This document shows, piece by piece, positions 24,901 to 36,583 of a stretch of DNA of 64,000 nt. The DNA is from Ziziphus jujuba (Eukaryota > Streptophyta > Magnoliopsida > Rosales > Rhamnaceae). Positions within the stretch are counted from its first letter, which is position 1. The number at the start of each line of letters is the position of its first letter. The position numbers and the translations under genes were made by a program. Below the pieces are notes generated by a model. The model was not told the origin of the DNA and did no database searches. It saw nothing but the letters and a program-made list of their open reading frames with translations. The stretch lies in the NCBI RefSeq assembly GCF_031755915.1, contig NC_083390.1, positions 22,035,501-22,099,500 of the forward strand, in the 5' to 3' direction.

Positions 24901-26380
24901 GTGCTAAAACATTCATTATTGATTTTGTTGGGAATAATATCCTTAAACATGCACTTCTAAATGCACAACCTTTGAAGCTCCTGTAAATGCAGTAATGATG
25001 AATATTCATGTGCAAATTTATCCACATTAATGACAAAATAAAATAAAAAAAGAATAAAGCCATAATAAGGTGATTTTACCTTTAAATCAGCCTACACTAA
25101 CAATAAAGTGATTTTACCTTTATACTTCCTACAATACATTAAAACAAAAAAAAAAAAAAAAAAAAAACTAATATATGATCAATAACCTCAAGTACAACAG
25201 GTCTTGCATCTAACTACAGTATGTATGATTCATGTAGAAAAAACAGCAAGTCAGAGGACGGCGAACCTGGTATTTTAAGTCGCACAGAGCTTTCCGCTCT
25301 CTAGATTGCAAAGAGTCATTTAGAAGACCAGTCACTACCAAAGGCCCTACTCGGTCATTATTGGGTTTCACTTCCAAAAGCCAGTCCAGACAGCTTCTTA
25401 CGGACATCCACTTATATGACTCTGAATTTGCATCTTCAAGTTTCGGTATTAGTCCCACTTCATGAAAACAACAAAATACTATAAATTGTATTTTTAAATT
25501 TCTAAATCAAATTATTTAACTTCCGACCAAGTAAAGTGATAAATTATTGATGAAGGTCATGATTTGATGTTAACATGACACTTCCTAATTGCCCAACTTT
25601 AGACATAAGTCACATATTACATAACATCCCAATTTGTTCAGAAAACAACTATTATCAATCCCATTATTGGTTACTCTCTAGGAGCCGTTTTTGAGATATA
25701 AGCTAATACAATCGAAACGAAAAATACTGGAAAAAAAAAATTGAAATAGGAAAACGGGTATAAAGCATTATGAATAAAGGAAGGTACATATACAACATAA
25801 AACTTCATAACTAGAATAGAAATGCTACAAAAAAGTAACAAAGGACACGAGAAAAACCTTGCGAATTTTGATTCGCAGCTCTCGATCCCACAATAAACAC
25901 AGTGTGAACAGGCGGTCCGGGTCCAAACTCAGCTTCCTCCACATGTTTCCAGAACTTCCACTCTCCCTCATCAGCTGTCCCAAAACCCACTTGTCCCAAA
26001 ATCTATGAAACCCAAAAAAAATCAAAATCAAAACTTAACGCAATGTATATATAATCCCAATTCCCACCCACAAAAACATTGGAAAAAGGACGTCGAAAAT
26101 TTCACAAAGTAAGTACTCTGTTGAGAGCCGAATCGACATCGAATTTTCTCAAATCGATATTCTCCAAGTACGATTCTTCTTCGCTTGCAAAGGCAATTCG
26201 AGGTTGGGAGTCTCCTTGTCGATTATTCAACTGGGTTGAGGGCAAGTCCCAGAGATCGGAATCGACATAGGAATCGTACTCGTCGTCGCCGAACTTTGGG
26301 GGGCGTGGTTGCTTGAGGAGGAGAAATTGGGAATCGTCTAAATGGTTCTTGAGGATGAGGCAGAGATTGTGAACCGCCAT
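19955..26380 (-). CDS. Metallo-beta-lactamase-fold hydrolase (LACTB2-like, At1g25375 type)
   Basis: Twelve minus-strand exons: 26380-26117, 26002-25858, 25457-25267, 24408-24226, 23908-23833, 23093-23016, 22777-22692, 22402-22329, 21395-21350, 21008-20899, 20441-20267, 20047-19955. Phases agree throughout and give 506 residues ending GKLTL-stop. The N-terminal 90 residues (MAVHNLCLILKN, LLLKQPRPPKFGDDEYDSYV) resemble a divergent Nudix-like module. The MBL core starts near residue 200 (EYPPGVTLVPMRSRT). Metal ligands are complete: THHHRDHVDG (H279, H281, D283, H284), GHTDGH (H343), GDH (D362) and IPMHGRVN (H402). A C-terminal winged-helix-like part (NRRSRETSIL .. LAQQDKLPK) matches LACTB2 relatives, which include RNA-acting enzymes, so a nucleic acid or thioester substrate is possible but unproven. 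The first donor is the weak GTACTT. Closest remembered plant relative: At1g25375. Confidence 0.9.
21603..21669. repeat. Compound (GT)n(GA)n microsatellite
   Basis: GT dinucleotides run from 21603 to about 21642 and switch directly to GA until 21669, inside the hydrolase intron between exons 8 and 9. Likely length-polymorphic. Confidence 0.9.
21892..21920. repeat. (TA)n microsatellite
   Basis: A perfect TA run inside the same hydrolase intron (exons 8-9). Confidence 0.85.
23348..23631. repeat. Tandem duplication, 141-bp period, in a hydrolase intron
   Basis: GCATTTGGTTTTTGGAATTT occurs at 23351 and at 23492, followed in both by TGGTGTCCATATCTTATG, ATAAAATATGCAAAGTTTAA and AACAGAGAGCTAGAGATCTA. 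Two units (about 23348-23488 and 23489-23631) differ by few bases and small A-run indels. The repeat lies in the intron between exons 5 and 6. No coding effect expected. Confidence 0.88.
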
Positions 26381-29300
26381 TAGAAAAGTTTGGAAAGAGT
26401 TTACGAAATGGATGTCGGAGACTGAGACTGAGAGAGCAGGGAAACGAGTCTGACGGAAATCGGTACGGCTGAGTTGAAGTGACGGCTTTTATTGGTAACT
26501 AGAGCTGACCGGCTTATTGACAGAATTTGATTCATGACCGTTATATGACCGTTAAAGAAGTTTTGGTTTCTGTTAAATAAAAACTATCTTCTTTTTAAAA
26601 AAAAAAAAAAAAAATCTTATACTTATATAACTAATATTTAAATAATTATATAAATCGCTGTTATTTGCCCCCCTATTACTATGCATAAAGTCCAAACGTT
26701 GTTCAAGCTGTTTGTTTTTTTGGTTACTAAAAAAACATGCCTCTTGTAGTGTTGTAGGTATGAGGCCATGAAGCCTTACGCTACTCAGAATTAGCAATAT
26801 CGACCATTTTAGACAATAAAAAGGATTTATTAGGATTTCAATCTTAATTTTCAAACCATTAGATGTAAAAGATTGAATCGATTTCCTAAATCACTAATCT
26901 ACTAATCTCTGTGCTTGTTTGAGCTTGATTTTTGTTGGCTAAAACATCTTTTTAATTTGTTTCACTTACTCTCAAGAAAAAAAAAAAATAATAATAATAA
27001 TATGTTTCACTTATATTGAGCCAAAGAAAAAATAAAATAAAATAAAAACTGCTTCAATTATGATCCAGTGTGCTGGCATTTCTCTATCTGGCCCAATGTT
27101 GAAATGGGCCTGCCCTTAACAATTTTCAGGCTGAACGCTTCGTGTACTTTTTTCTTATATTTTTGGTTTTTCTTTTCCTACTCTAACTTGCTACAAAATT
27201 TGTATAAAGACTGATATGATACTACTTTGTAAGCTTACATTAAATCGTACCTTATCAATTTCTTAACAAATAACATTCTGTCACATCAAAAGAATGCCTT
27301 CAATAATTTTTCTAATCATATTTATTTTTTATTTTTTTATTTATTCAAAATTAGTGAAATCATAATCGACATCTTCTCTAAATACAAATTTTATGTTCTA
27401 CTAAGAACTTAACCGTAGTTTGTATATATCCCAAATCATCCTATCTGAAAAGAAAATTGAGCTCGCTTTGGATTGTACATGATATAAGTGGAAGTCTATG
27501 TTAAGCCCATACACAAATTAAATTCGAGGAAAGCAACCAAAAAAAAAAAGTGGTCAAAGATAAGTAATTTAGACGCTTCATGCTACATGTAGTGGTGGTT
27601 ACTTTTTTCTTTTTCTTTTTTTTCCTTTTTTTTTTTTTTTTTTTCCTTGTTTTTCCCTTTTCTCGTGAATGGTGGTTACTGGCTACCCAGTTTGGGCACC
27701 ACATTGAGCCTGAGCCTGATCCTGCATGGCCCAGCAGGCAAATATCATGCTTCTCTGAAGTGACAATTTGCCATATTAATTGTGCATTGTCTACTCATCC
27801 AGGTAGTGCCATTTGCTTTTGAAATTTCAAGTTTTTTCTTCAGATTCCATAGATAAAGAAAAAATGATTACATGAACTAATACTGCAATCAAATCTCCGA
27901 TATAATATATGAAAACATAAAATTATTCTACCCGAAACTCCCTCTCAACTTATAATGAACAATATCATTATGAATAACATCTCAATCAATAAATTTTAAA
28001 CTAAAATCTTAGTTGGAATGTAGCAATCCCCGAAGCTAGCAATGTTGTGCATGTTATTCATCATAAATTAGGAGATAGTTTTCAAGGGATCAATATAATT
28101 TATAACGAGTGTATGTCTTAATCTATTTCAAAACCCAAACCCAAAAATAAAAATAAAAATAAAAATAAAGTGTTTAATTAGATTGTAGCATGAATATATG
28201 ACTACTATTTACTGTATTTGGTGCTGCTCTTTCTTATTAGCATGGTTGATTGAAAACTTCATGGTTCTTGCTTCCTTTTTAAGTGCTCATGAAATTTGCA
28301 CACATTGCTGAGAAGGGGTTTTCTTGGGGGACAAAATAGAAAAGCGCAAGCATTCTAAAAGTGATGCTATTAATTTGGCTTTTCACATAATATACAAGAC
28401 AGTAAAACAATTTCAAGTCTCCCACTTTAACAAATACATTTGACTACTGCATTATGTACATTATTTTTTTAACTAAAAGGTAGACCCTTAGACGTGGATG
28501 CCATTGAAGGCTTTTTAATGGGCATGAAAAACTTGATTCAAGGTACTGTACAAAGGTCATGGACGTGATTTGGAATATTATCCTAGTTAGTGGACCTAAA
28601 TTTCAAAAGATTAATCTTTCTTTTAAGCTTTTTTAATTCTCAGTGTGAAATAAAGCAATTCGATATTTAAATCTTTATACTAAATAAGCTTACTAACTTA
28701 TCTTTTTCTTGTTCAAGTAGTCCAGGCTCACTGACCTATCAATTTGGTTTAACTTTATTTAGAGGTTTTAAATTATTCACAGATTCAAAGTTCAAGGTAT
28801 ATTTTGATGATAAAAACTGATAGACACAAATCTAAATACCAGATTGGAGGAGTGGTGGATTTTCCACAAGTGGACTTTTAGAGAGTAATTTAATGAAGAA
28901 TGTGTGCCAAACATGAGCATCACACACTCAACCAATATTTTTTAATTACAACCTCATTTTTGGGATGTGAACTCAGCCACTTACTCACCCACTTACTCTG
29001 CATCATCGAGTATATAGTACTAAACCTGATTAGTGCGGATTGGATAATCCGTTGTTTGGATTAATAGTTTTGTGTATAATTAATTTGCACTTCAAACACA
29101 CTTTTTTTTGTTAATTGCAAGTGTTTGAACTAATCATTTCAAGCAATAAGATTAGCTGATTAAGAACATTATCTAGCTAACATATAGTAAAGATATGTTC
29201 TGCCAACTTTTGGGGGCCTAATTAGTTTTTCGAGTGAAATGAAATAGATTATTATGAGTATATTTTCTATATACTCACACCAATTCCTAGGGAATTTAAA

Positions 29301-29421
29301 ATCGCTTTTGTAAGACAGAAAGTACTCTTTGCACTTCTGATTCAAAATTGAATTTGAAGATGATATGAATTAATCAAAATTATACATATTATATTTTTAC
29401 TCTGATTGGCCTATTATCTAG

Positions 29422-29477
29422 ATAGTGTGTTTTCTTGCCTTCCTCACCGATAGCGTGTTTTCTTGCCTTCCTCACCG
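29422..29477. repeat. 28-bp tandem duplication
   Basis: ATAGTGTGTTTTCTTGCC.. (29422-29449) is followed immediately by ATAGCGTGTTTTCTTGCC.. (29450-29477), each ending CTTCCTCACCG. One mismatch between units. Confidence 0.9.
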
Positions 29478-30741
29478 ACATCTTAAAGTTACTTTTCATT
29501 TCATTGCTGGGTGGCAAAAACCATTTGAAGCATTTCCTCTTTCCAATTTGATTTTTGAGCCTTGTAAATGGATTAAAGGGGAAAAATATTAATTTGGTCA
29601 GAAGTCAAAGAAGATAAGATGAACATTTTGTCATATATTTTATATGTATACAAGGATACTATGTGAACTTTTGATTCTTTTAATTTAATCCGAAGTTCAG
29701 AAACTCTCATTCCAATTTCAAAAACCAACCAAAAATAAAATAAAATAATTAATTAAAATTTAAACAAAATATTAATTGCAAATGTGTTTGCCAAATTAGA
29801 AGAGACGTACACAACATAGCGTAACACCAACTAGGAGTTTGGAATCTCCACGTTTTTCTAGTTAATTGGCTATATTATAATTCCTAATTTTTCATATATA
29901 TATATATATATATTGTTTTAATATATTCTATTACATCGCCTATAGATTTATATATGAAATCTGTACGGTTTTTTTCAGTTAACAAGTTAATTAATAGAAA
30001 AATGATATTTTTACAATAGGGTGTTGGAGATCGAATTTTTCTGTTGTATATTTTCATTCTTTAATGGCATTTTTTTTATTAACGTTTTATTATTTATATT
30101 AGAAATTCAATTCTTTAAACGAATAAACATACAAGAAGCCGCCAAAGAAGAAGTTAACGGAGATTTTCAAACTAACTAATTAAGTAAGTGGAAAATTAAA
30201 AAAAAAAATGAATTAGAAGACTGATCTTGGCTTTTAATCTGTCTCAAAGGTCAAAAAAATGTCTTGTAGTGGAAACAGAAGGTTTTATTTTTATTTATTT
30301 ATTTATTTTGGGTGTGGTGAAGAAAATGCTTTTAATATCAAATAGATGCAATAATAATCTGATTTTATTACGAAATTGGGTTCAACAATATTTAGGATAA
30401 AATTAAAGCAATTTTATGTCAGACACTGCTCTAGATCTCCCCAAAAGAAATTGTAATAAATAAATAAACAAATAAATTAAATATAAGGGGGAAAAAAATA
30501 ATCTGACCCTCCAATTCCTCTAGAGTCTAGAGGACAGATACAAAATAACAAAAAATGACACACACACACACATATATATATAAACCACCCTTGAAGAGAT
30601 TGGAGGGGAAATTAGATTACGTAAAGATGTTTTTGAACATAAGCAAATAGCACACAAAACGTTATTATGTCTCCCAACAACCCATGCAAAGACAAATACA
30701 AATTATACTTAAGTAATCTTCGAACTAGTGTGCATATATCT

Positions 30742-30848
30742 TTATATATTTGTAAGTAAACGATCGAATCCGTGCAATATTGTATATTATATATATACAT
30801 GTATATATATTTGTAAGTAAACAATCGAATCCGTGCAATATTGTTTAT

Positions 30849-30863
<15 letters not shown>
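30742..30863. repeat. 61-bp tandem duplication in TA-rich DNA
   Basis: TTTGTAAGTAAACGATCGAA (30749) and TTTGTAAGTAAACAATCGAA (30810) are each followed by TCCGTGCAATATTGT and a TA run. Two units of 61 bp, flanked by longer TA microsatellites. Confidence 0.85.
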
Positions 30864-30887
<24 letters not shown>

Positions 30888-33800
30888 GTAATCTGGAGAA
30901 TCAGCTGTCTGTGTATGTGTACTTCTACAATATTATACCATATGATGTAACCTCATCAAATCCTATTTGTAAAAATTCCTATGCATATATTCTATATGGC
31001 AATCGGATATAACATCTTTGTAGATTGTTTATTCTTCAAGTAGACTCCTCATGATTTTTCGTCATCCCAGTAAGAGAATATGTCGTGCATGACTACTCGC
31101 CGTGTGAGAGACTGGTTGAAAATATAATTCTTTTTTGGATGAGCTACGTACGAATCTATGATGTAAGGCAATATAATAGTAATTAATGAAGCCATATGGG
31201 TAAAAGTACAACGAATTTAGACAATATTTTGGAGATGGTTTACCATTTATTCAAATATATATGTATATATATATATATGTTGGTTTATACAGTATATATA
31301 CATATGTAGACACACCCATTAAAAAATTTAATACTTGCCCAACTCTATATTGTTGTTGGACAGTCAGCATCATCTGGTGTGTGTGTGTATATATATATAT
31401 ATATATGTAATTTTGTATGTGACAAGTGTACAGCAAGTTCATATAATTTGATAATAATATATACAGTTATACAAAAAAAGAAAAAAGAAAAAAAAAAGTG
31501 AATATAAGATGATATTGGGTAAATCATATATAGTTACATTATGTATATAGTTAGCCTAATGTTTTTTTAATTTTAGTCTTATATCAATTATATTTTCAAA
31601 AATTACAGTAACTCTTTTTTTTTTTTCATGGAAAAGTAGGTGAGCTTTTATATATATATATATATATATACATATTGAACTGAAGGAATGTTATATAATG
31701 GCAATTTTTATTAACAATTAATACCAAAATAAAAAATAAAAAAAGACGTCAGAATAAGGACTCTATATATACAATAAGTCCTTTTTTTTATTCTTTTTTG
31801 TTTTTTTTTGGCCTTTTCTAATTAGAGCTGAAGCCAAGGCCCCAGACATGCATTTTTTTCTTCTTGATTAATTGACAAAATACGAGGTCATAGCACCATT
31901 CCTGACACAAAGTGGGAAAACAAATTCCATCTTTAGATTAGTTTCTTGATCCTATTTTGCCATGTAGTCCCAAAATTCAAATATAAAAGAATTTTATAAT
32001 GTACTGTAAGTGTTTGGATGCTACACAAAGTATGTGAAAAATAGGATCCAAGTAATGTGGATGGTCAAAGGTAAACAACTGACGAATATGATACATGGAA
32101 AAATATCCATACAGATAAACTACCCAAAAAAAAAAATATTATCCACATGGATGAATACTGAATAATCCAAGATATTTTTATTTTGGATAGACTTGGTAAA
32201 GCTAAGAGTGAATTGAAAGATTGTAGAACTTGGAAAGTTATTATACATATATGAAGTCCATATCATTGGTTTAGCATAAGAATCATAGATTAAATCTCTT
32301 GATATACTACAGAATAATACATTTTTGTTAAATGGTGGCAGACATCTTATAAGATCGATTTAGATTGGTCTTGTTGGTTTAGAAAATATGATTAAAGAAA
32401 ATATATATATGGAGCAATGAAGCATAAATTAATACCGATTCCTCAAAATTCTGTAATGCTTTACGGGCCAAATTTAAAAATTAATTACTAATTTAATATA
32501 AATTTAATAGTATATACTAAAATCTTAGTTAGGAAAAAATAAATAAAGAAAATTTACCATAGAGCAATTTGATATGAGTTTTGCCATGTATATATATTAT
32601 ATTTTTGCTTGAATAATCATTGCATAAAAAAAAAAATGCTTGTTTCCCACTAAAGTAGTCGGTTTTGTGATTCAAATTTTCATCCCAACAAGTATTGGGG
32701 CAGCAAAAAGGTGAGAGTGGAAACACAGGTATAGTGGGTTAATGGTCATTACCAATTTAGGTTATCCATTTGACCTACACAGTACTCAAAAGTGGCGTCT
32801 TACTAGATTGTTCAATATCTAGTACTTATCTACACGCAGTATATATAAAATCTTCAAGACACAAATTTTGTCAATTAATTTTGAAAATCTCTATTTTGCT
32901 AATTTGTCTTTAAGAAATAATGGAAAATTAATAATAAGTAGCAGAGGGAAGAGAATTTGTTGACGCAGACAATGATATTGAACCAATCAAAAAATACACA
33001 AATAAACCGGATTATCGATCTCTTTACATTCTATAAGATCAAATGTTTTGGTGTTGCCAATTTGATGCTGTCAGAAAAATTAATATAGCAGTATGGACAA
33101 TATTCCTTTATTATTGAAAAATAAATGTAATGTTATTCAAATCTAAAAATGTCAATTATTGGATAATCTTGTTTTCTTAACCCAAATAATTAAATCTAAA
33201 TAAAAAAATGAGTAGTCTACCTGTGAAGAATCTTTCTGGGGAAGCCATAAAGTGTTTGGTATGCATTTAAAAATTAAAGAGATGAATTCTTTTTCAAATA
33301 ATAAGAAAGAGCTCAAAAGGTTAAGCTTCTCTATCAAATAAAAATTTGACGTTTGCATAATGTGGTGGCGGTTCAACAAATCATTAAAAAAAAAGAATGT
33401 GCTGGAATTCTTAACAATTACTTAACACTAATTGTTATTAATCAATTAATTCTACCTGAATTTTCTTTTGCAAGAAAGCATTTGAACTACAACCATCTCT
33501 GCATCCAGCTGATTTGGCCGCAAACTTATTTAATTCATAGACCAATCTCTTGTTTTGTGTATCATTTACAAATTATGATTCGTATCTTTTTCACAGACTA
33601 GAAAATCCTAAAGTTTTAATCAGCTATAAGCATGCGGAGAATACTTCTACGAATTCTTGTAATTAATTAAACAAAATATTGTATTAGGCAGATCTTATAT
33701 GTTCCATTAATCAAATCCACAGGCATTCCCACTCTTTATTTCATTTTCCTTACATTCTTAATTAACATTATATGCTTCTGTGGAAAATAATTGTAATAAA

Positions 33801-36270
33801 AACAAACTATATATATTATCTACTCTTATTATTTTTAATTATATATTCGCATTCATACAATATGAGATTAGGAAATGTATTATACTTGAATTTGGCATTA
33901 TTGGATTGTCCTGCTATCAGTTTGACTACATACGTTAAATATACAAGTTATTAGTTGAAAAGTAATTATACGATAAATATAAAATGTATATAAATATATG
34001 CTTATTCTTTTTTTTATGATACTTTTTTTTTTTTTTTTTGACAATTTTTGTGATGGACTCTTTACAAACCACATATTGTGAAGAAACATGATTACATGGT
34101 ATGGTGTAACGCTGTACCTTCTTTTTCATTTATAATAATTTTCTTTCATTATTATTTCAAAGTCATAATCTTTTAGATATTGATGGGAAAAATTTATCAA
34201 TTAGATTAAATTCATTTGACGTAACTGCTATATTTGCTACCTAGCAACTCATGATTTGTCATGTTCATGACGATGTAATCAGATTTCATATGCAAACCTT
34301 TGGTATTCTCTCTCTATATATTATTAATCTAAGGACTCATTGATGAGTCTTAAAATAAAAAAATAAAAAGAATTAATTGATGAGGAAACATAAGGTAGGA
34401 TATTTTTATAACTACTTGGGAGGAATTAATTATAAAACCCTTCCTTTTGGATTTTTAGGCCAATTAGGTCCCAATTTGGATTTTTATTTTTATTTTTTTT
34501 TCCTTTTAAGGATGCATTCAGTTTCTCTCATGATCATTAATTTTGTTTAAGTATGATTTAGCCAATAACTGTAAGAATTTGGATCATTATCTAAGGGGTT
34601 TAGGCCATCAAATTTCAAATGCTATGATTTAATATCTCAATTTTTTAATTGTTACATATTAATCTAATCTTCAATTTAGCCAAACAAAAATAGGTAACTA
34701 TTTTATCTACCTAGGTTTCATATGACCACATCTTTTAACCCAAATGAAAAAAAAAAAAAACATTTGTCAATTTCCTCTTATACACATGCAAATTAAATCC
34801 TGAAACAATCCCAGTCTTTCTTTTGGTTGTTTTGGATGGTCAATCATTGAAGGAACCCTTGGTTTCATGGGCAAACCTCGTGATAAATGAATTAAGGTAT
34901 TGATCAATAATTCACAAAAAAAAAATTAATGATCAATAAGAAAAAAGAGACCATGTGAAAGGAATTATTAATTATTCATTTGCATAAATTGAAGATTAGA
35001 TCAATCTACAATAACTTGAAAAATTAAAAATTTAATTATTTGTATTAAAAATTATGGTTTGGAACGGAAAAGCAAGATAGAAAATGTAGTTAATCCTTAT
35101 CTAAAAATTAACGTGGATTTGCCAACTGCCCTAAAGTAATAAGTTTATAAAATATAAAATATATATATATATGTCCTTCCAATTGTTTTCAGATATTATT
35201 GCTCTGACCGTGACCGCATATGCCATTAATTAATTCGATACAAATCTCAAAATTTACTCTAATTTTCTCTAACCGTGCTATTATTCAATGAAAGCTATAG
35301 CATGTTCAAAATTAAGTTAGAATATGATATTTTTATTACTTGGGACACCAATTTATCGTATGAAAACGATCCGACTAAAAATTTCTTCTAGATAGCCCTT
35401 GGGTATTAGCTAATAAGTGGATGACACGATAATTTTCATTGCTTTCCTGTATTTGTTTGCAAATTGATATGGGACAAACTACGAACACTTTGTCTGGCAT
35501 TATAAAAACAGGGAGAGGATAATTATTTTCATTTCAAAGGAAAAAAAAAAAAAAAAAAGATAGGATAGTTATATAGCAAAGGTGCTAATTAATTAAGCAC
35601 CAGCATAATTTCAACCAAAATAAAAAAGTAAACTAACATAATTGACCTGCATTATTAACGTCAAAAAAGAAAAAGAAAAATAAAAAATGATAAAAGATAA
35701 CTATTATGTGGGCAGAGATGGCAATATGCATGATGGGATCTATTGGATTGTGTATCATCTCTTATCGGTTTGGCAGAAAAATAATATTTAAACAATAATG
35801 TTATATTACTAATTTGTTTATCAAATATATGGTAAAACAATATATTTTATTAGCATGTATTGAATTTTACTGTCCAATTCATTTATATATCCATATTTAG
35901 CTGTCATCTTGTCACATCAATAGCTAAACAATTTGGCACAAATAGAAATAGTGATAATTAAATGACAAGTTTTTCCATCCTTTACATATCCCTTCTCCCA
36001 TAAATTAAAATTATTATTTTAATATTAAAATATTAATATTAGAATTATATATCATATATGGTTCAAAATGCCTTGGGAAATATGAAACATTCCAAAAATA
36101 CGAAATTATTGAACCTATGGTCATAATTTTTTTTTTTATATATATATAAAAAACAATATTAAAATGTGTCTTGACCCAGAAATTCATAATAAGGTCCTAT
36201 CAGTCTTACTTGATTGTATTAATTGTGGTTTAACTTAAAGGGGGAAGAAAAAAAGTCGTGGAAAACAGCT

Positions 36271-36295
36271 ATGATGATGATGATGATGATGATGA
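36271..36295. repeat. (ATG)n trinucleotide microsatellite
   Basis: About eight ATG/GAT units, roughly 160 bp before the hairpin at 36453. Confidence 0.85.
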
Positions 36296-36452
36296 TTCTG
36301 CGTTTAATATAAAGACTGATCTAATAAGAAATTGTATCTAAGATTTTTATAATACCATGGTTATTAATTATTATATAGTTAATAAATAGAAGGGAAGAAA
36401 AATAATGTGCGGGTTCATATCATTATAAATGCGAGAGTTGGGTGGGCCATGA

Positions 36453-36583
36453 GTTGGTAGAGCTCCAACGGAGTGGGAGGGATAAGACTTGAATGCATAG
36501 AGCTGGTGAGGACACGCAACTGTCGCATGCCGGCCAAGGCTTGGCATACCCTCCACCTCTGTTTTTCATGTGTTCTATCCAAC
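36453..36583 (+). ncRNA. Candidate microRNA precursor, MIR482/MIR2118-superfamily-like
   Basis: A 131-nt foldback on the plus strand. GTTGGTAG (36453-36460) pairs with CTATCCAAC (36575-36583, one bulged T). 36467-36481 pairs with 36549-36563 at 13 of 15 positions including one G-U. AAG (36484-36486) pairs with CTT (36540-36542), CTTG (36488-36491) with CAAG (36535-36538), and GCAT (36495-36498) with ATGC (36527-36530). A 22-nt guide would fit at 36539-36560 on the 3' arm (GCTTGGCATACCCTCC..), opposite GGAGTGGGAGGGATAAGA on the 5' arm. Family knowledge: miR482/2118 are 22-nt 3'-arm miRNAs whose 5' arm resembles the NBS-LRR P-loop code; here GGA-GTG-GGA-GGG-ATA would read G-V-G-G-I. It lies alone in gene-poor DNA with TATATAG/TAATAAATA words at 36370-36390. 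Expression is not shown. The seed differs from standard members, so it could be a diverged or non-functional copy. Confidence 0.5.

Larger units (their letters stand above)
26381..36452. other. Gene-poor spacer, about 10 kb
   Basis: The first few hundred bases must hold the hydrolase promoter. Beyond that I find no coding exon with family similarity, no tRNA and no complete transposon. It carries many TA microsatellites (about 29895-29912, 30850-30890, 31255-31277, 31388-31407, 31650-31670) and two small tandem duplications listed separately. Short frames in it are low-complexity (TA repeats or poly-A/T translated). Confidence 0.5.

Noticed and set aside
27501..27822. Lys- or Phe-rich frames on both strands
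   Set aside because: Translation of a long T-rich tract at 27604-27645.
30612..31527. Frames rich in Tyr/Ile ([12 protein letters not shown])
   Set aside because: Translated TA and GTAT microsatellites.
36447..36475. tRNA-like A-box (GAGTTGGTAGAGC) at the hairpin base
   Set aside because: No B-box (GGTTCRA-type) or acceptor stem follows at the right distance, and the foldback explains the sequence better.
36541..36560. Resemblance of the 3' arm to miR394 (TTGGCAT..TCCACCTC)
   Set aside because: miR394 lies on the 5' arm of its precursor and has a different middle. Arm position and the partner arm fit the MIR482/2118 layout better.
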